52,133 bases of DNA from Acidobacteriota bacterium (GTDB taxonomy: Bacteria; Acidobacteriota; Thermoanaerobaculia; Multivoradales; J023). The notes below the pieces were generated by a model, which saw only the letters and a program-made list of their open reading frames with translations, was not told the DNA's origin and did no database searches. The translations under genes were made by a program, and so were the position numbers. The DNA lies in contig RFGL01000311.1 of assembly GCA_003697015.1 (NCBI GenBank), positions 1 through 52,133 of the forward strand, in the 5' to 3' direction. Below are positions 50,621 through 52,133 of the stretch, piece by piece (the first letter of the stretch is position 1; each line of letters starts with the position of its first letter).

Positions 50621-51282
50621 ATCGTGTTCACATCCTCGTCGAAGGCCAGACTGAGGAATCGTTCGTCAAGACGATCTTGGCTCCGCACCTCCACAGATTC
50701 GGCGTGCATGCGGTGGCGATTCTCCTGACGACCAAGCGCGTCAAGGCCGGCGGGCATTTCAAGGGGGGCGTTACCAGCTACAGCAAAGTCAAACGCGACG
50801 TTCAGCGCCTGCTAGGGGACAGCAGCGCTCGCGCGGTCACCACCATGATCGACTTTTACGGCTTGCCGCAAGATTTTCCGGGGAAGGGGAACCTCTCGGG
50901 CACCACGTGCTATGAACGGGTGGAGCAGCTCGAAGAGGCATTCAAGGCCGATGTCGGCGAGCCCCGCTTCATGCCGTATCTCTCTCTGCATGAGTTCGAG
51001 TCGCTGCTGCTCGTCTCGCCGGAAACGGTTGCCACGGCCTTCCCCGATCGCAGCAATGTCGAGCAGGAGCTCAAGTCGTGGACGGCGAGCGTGTCGCCCG
51101 AGGAAGTCGACGAGGGGCCGGAATCGCATCCGGCCGCCCGCTTGCAGCGCCTGTTGCCCGGATTTCGCAAGGCCCTTCATGGACCGCTGATCACCGCTCG
51201 CATCGGCCTGGAAGCAATTCGTGATCGCTGCCGGCATTTCAATGCCTGGGTCGAAAGCCTGCAGCGGCTCGGTGGTGCGTAG
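50617..51282 (+). CDS. DUF4276 family protein, TOPRIM-like, putative nuclease partner
   Basis: 221 aa. It begins with GTG at 50617, overlapping the AAA stop. The N-terminus VHILVEGQTEESFVKTIL holds the conserved Glu (E9) of TOPRIM-like folds. Later conserved segments are TTMIDFYGLP (D79) and LSLHEFESLLL (H125, E126, E128), all typical of DUF4276. The TOPRIM fold is used by OLD nucleases, primases and PARIS AriB-like effectors. The tight overlap with the AAA gene means the two are made together. Toxin or nuclease activity is inference. The methyltransferase ATG follows 2 bp after the stop. Confidence 0.82.
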   Translation: MNRVHILVEGQTEESFVKTILAPHLHRFGVHAVAILLTTKRVKAGGHFKGGVTSYSKVKRDVQRLLGDSSARAVTTMIDFYGLPQDFPGKGNLSGTTCYERVEQLEEAFKADVGEPRFMPYLSLHEFESLLLVSPETVATAFPDRSNVEQELKSWTASVSPEEVDEGPESHPAARLQRLLPGFRKALHGPLITARIGLEAIRDRCRHFNAWVESLQRLGGA

Positions 51283-51283
51283 A

Positions 51284-51892
51284 ATGAGGTCGATGCGCGG
51301 GTTGGAGCAGATTCCCTGGCTCTACGACGCGACGATGGCGTTGATGGAGCCGTTCGGGCTCGGGTTGTGGCGCCGGCGGCTGCTGGCGACGGTGCGTGGG
51401 CGGGTGTTGGAGGTGGGGTGCGGCACCGGGCGGAATCTGCCGTCGTACCGCGGCCGGCCGGTCGGCATCGATCTTCACCTCGACCTCTTGCTGCGCGCCC
51501 GGCGGCGTGCGCCGGAGGCGTTGCTGGTGATGGCCAGCGTCGAAGCTCTACCGTTTCGTGACCGCAGCTTCGATACGGTGGTGTCGAGCCTGGTCTTCTG
51601 CAGCGTGCCGCAGCCGCGGCGCGGGCTGGCGGAGATCGCTCGCGTGCTGGCTCCCGGCGGCACCCTGCGCATGCTCGAGCACGTGCGCCTCAGGAGTCGG
51701 CTCGGCGGACGGCTGCAGGACCTGATCCAGCCTCTGTGGACGCGACTGACCGGCGGCTGCCACCCCAACCGCGACACCGAGGCGACGGTGCGGGCGGCGG
51801 GCTTCGTCGTCGATCCCAAGAGCCGCCGGGCGCGCGGCACGATGCGGCTCTTCAGCGCCCGTCCACCGGCCGCGAGAGCGCAGGGCTCATGA
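51284..51892 (+). CDS. class I SAM-dependent methyltransferase (UbiE/Methyltransf_11 type)
   Basis: 202 aa. Motif I is VLEVGCGTGRNLPSY, motif II acid in VGIDLHLDLL, and motif IV region is FRDRSFDTVVSSLVFCSVPQP; EIARVLAPGGTLRMLEHVRLRS is the post-motif. The C-terminal GGCHPNRDTEATVRAAGF is as in small phospholipid/arsenite-like methyltransferases. It starts 2 bp after DUF4276, but the codon use is GC-rich like the host genes, so whether it belongs to the cassette is doubtful. The stop overlaps the convergent membrane gene by 6 bp. Confidence 0.88.
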   Translation: MRSMRGLEQIPWLYDATMALMEPFGLGLWRRRLLATVRGRVLEVGCGTGRNLPSYRGRPVGIDLHLDLLLRARRRAPEALLVMASVEALPFRDRSFDTVVSSLVFCSVPQPRRGLAEIARVLAPGGTLRMLEHVRLRSRLGGRLQDLIQPLWTRLTGGCHPNRDTEATVRAAGFVVDPKSRRARGTMRLFSARPPAARAQGS

Positions 51893-52133
51893 GGCGAAGA
51901 ACGCCATCCGCGCCACCCAGCCGGCGGTCAAGAGCAGCAGCGCGACGATCCCCAGGTCGGCGTAGGAGGGCAGAAAGTCCTCGCCGACGAAGGGGTTGCG
52001 CTCACCGCCGCTCAGGTGGGTCCAGAAGCAGGAGAGGAGAATCGCGCTGACGATCAGCGCCCCGCCGCAGCTGGCGATGGCGATCACCGCGCTCATCCAC
52101 TCGTAGCCCCCCTCGCCGACGCCGCCCAGGGAC
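51887..52133 (-). CDS. membrane protein, 5' end beyond window
   Basis: At least 82 codons, open to the window edge. Two hydrophobic helices are visible: AVIAIASCGGALIVSAILLS and LGIVALLLLTAGWVARM. Between them is a polar loop (GGERNPFVGEDFLPSYADL), which looks like a short loop. An internal ATG exists at 52096, but the open frame continues upstream with GGVGEGGYEW. The family cannot be recognised from this fragment. It is convergent with the methyltransferase. Confidence 0.6.
   Translation of the reverse strand, partial: SLGGVGEGGYEWMSAVIAIASCGGALIVSAILLSCFWTHLSGGERNPFVGEDFLPSYADLGIVALLLLTAGWVARMAFFAS

Noticed and set aside
51284-51892. Methyltransferase as third component of the AAA/DUF4276 cassette
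   Set aside because: It starts 2 bp after DUF4276, but its base composition is host-like and its family is a small-molecule or lipid methyltransferase. I kept it as a separate gene.
1-52133. tRNA, rRNA, riboswitches or Rho-independent terminators
   Set aside because: I found no tRNA-like cloverleaf, no rRNA sequence, no riboswitch motif and no GC stem followed by a T-run. A covariance-model search would be needed to exclude small RNAs.

Overview
The window is about 52 kb of very GC-rich bacterial chromosome with tightly packed genes. Many neighbouring genes share ATGA, GTGA or TGATG stop/start overlaps. The gene mix is a CRTAC1/UnbV lipoprotein beside a TPR protein, a long MacB/FtsX-type single permease, DUF4097 secreted proteins, a TolB-propeller amidohydrolase, class II sirtuin, HemN, MsrP and many HIT/Smr/Maf/TrmB housekeeping genes. 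That mix suggests an Acidobacteriota-like organism, possibly near Thermoanaerobaculia. This is inference from gene content only; no rRNA or tRNA gene was seen. The window contains about 49 protein genes, including one frameshifted gene and two cut by the window edges.

Layout. 1-5.4 kb (minus): an XdhC pair, patatin lipase, CRTAC1 lipoprotein and TPR protein. 5.6-10.5 kb: a lycopene-cyclase-like membrane protein, SspB, a secreted protein and an ADOP-type permease. 10.6-15.2 kb (minus): ATP-grasp enzyme, glycogen debranching enzyme, and a radical SAM/SPASM protein with a PCP-reductase-like tail. 15.3-19.8 kb: DUF4097 protein, HIT protein, DUF1835 protein, Smr protein, phosphate transporter. 19.9-25.8 kb: giant propeller-amidohydrolase, sirtuin, HemN. 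25.8-30.3 kb (minus): ManC, then TrmB, an ABC exporter, Maf and a small protein. 30.4-40.0 kb: MsrP, then a long minus-strand run: Mrp-like ATPase, zinc-ribbon/PCP_red protein, amidase, FdrA, DUF1116 protein, ABC permease, MFS transporter. 40.0-40.5 kb is non-coding with a 194-bp tandem repeat. 40.5-43.3 kb: SDR, deoxynucleoside kinase, alkyltransferase-like protein, DUF1572 protein. 43.3-44.1 kb: a VapBC-type toxin-antitoxin locus with a broken toxin, flanked by direct repeats. 44.1-48.4 kb (minus): YtcJ-like amidohydrolase, DUF3052 protein, ECF sigma factor, anti-sigma-like protein, secreted protein. 48.4-52.1 kb: ornithine carbamoyltransferase, an AAA ATPase + DUF4276 pair, a methyltransferase, and a truncated membrane protein.

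The most interesting parts are three. (1) The AAA ATPase/DUF4276 cassette at 49.5-51.3 kb is visibly less GC-rich, overlaps at GTGA and looks like an ATPase-plus-TOPRIM-like-nuclease defence module. (2) A Mrp/NBP35-type ATPase without its usual CxxC is coupled to a small protein with four zinc-ribbon cysteines and a PCP_red domain, upstream of an amidase-FdrA-DUF1116-transporter run. (3) Several genes without a Shine-Dalgarno sequence have a -10-like hexamer only 6-10 bases before the start codon, which suggests leaderless transcripts.
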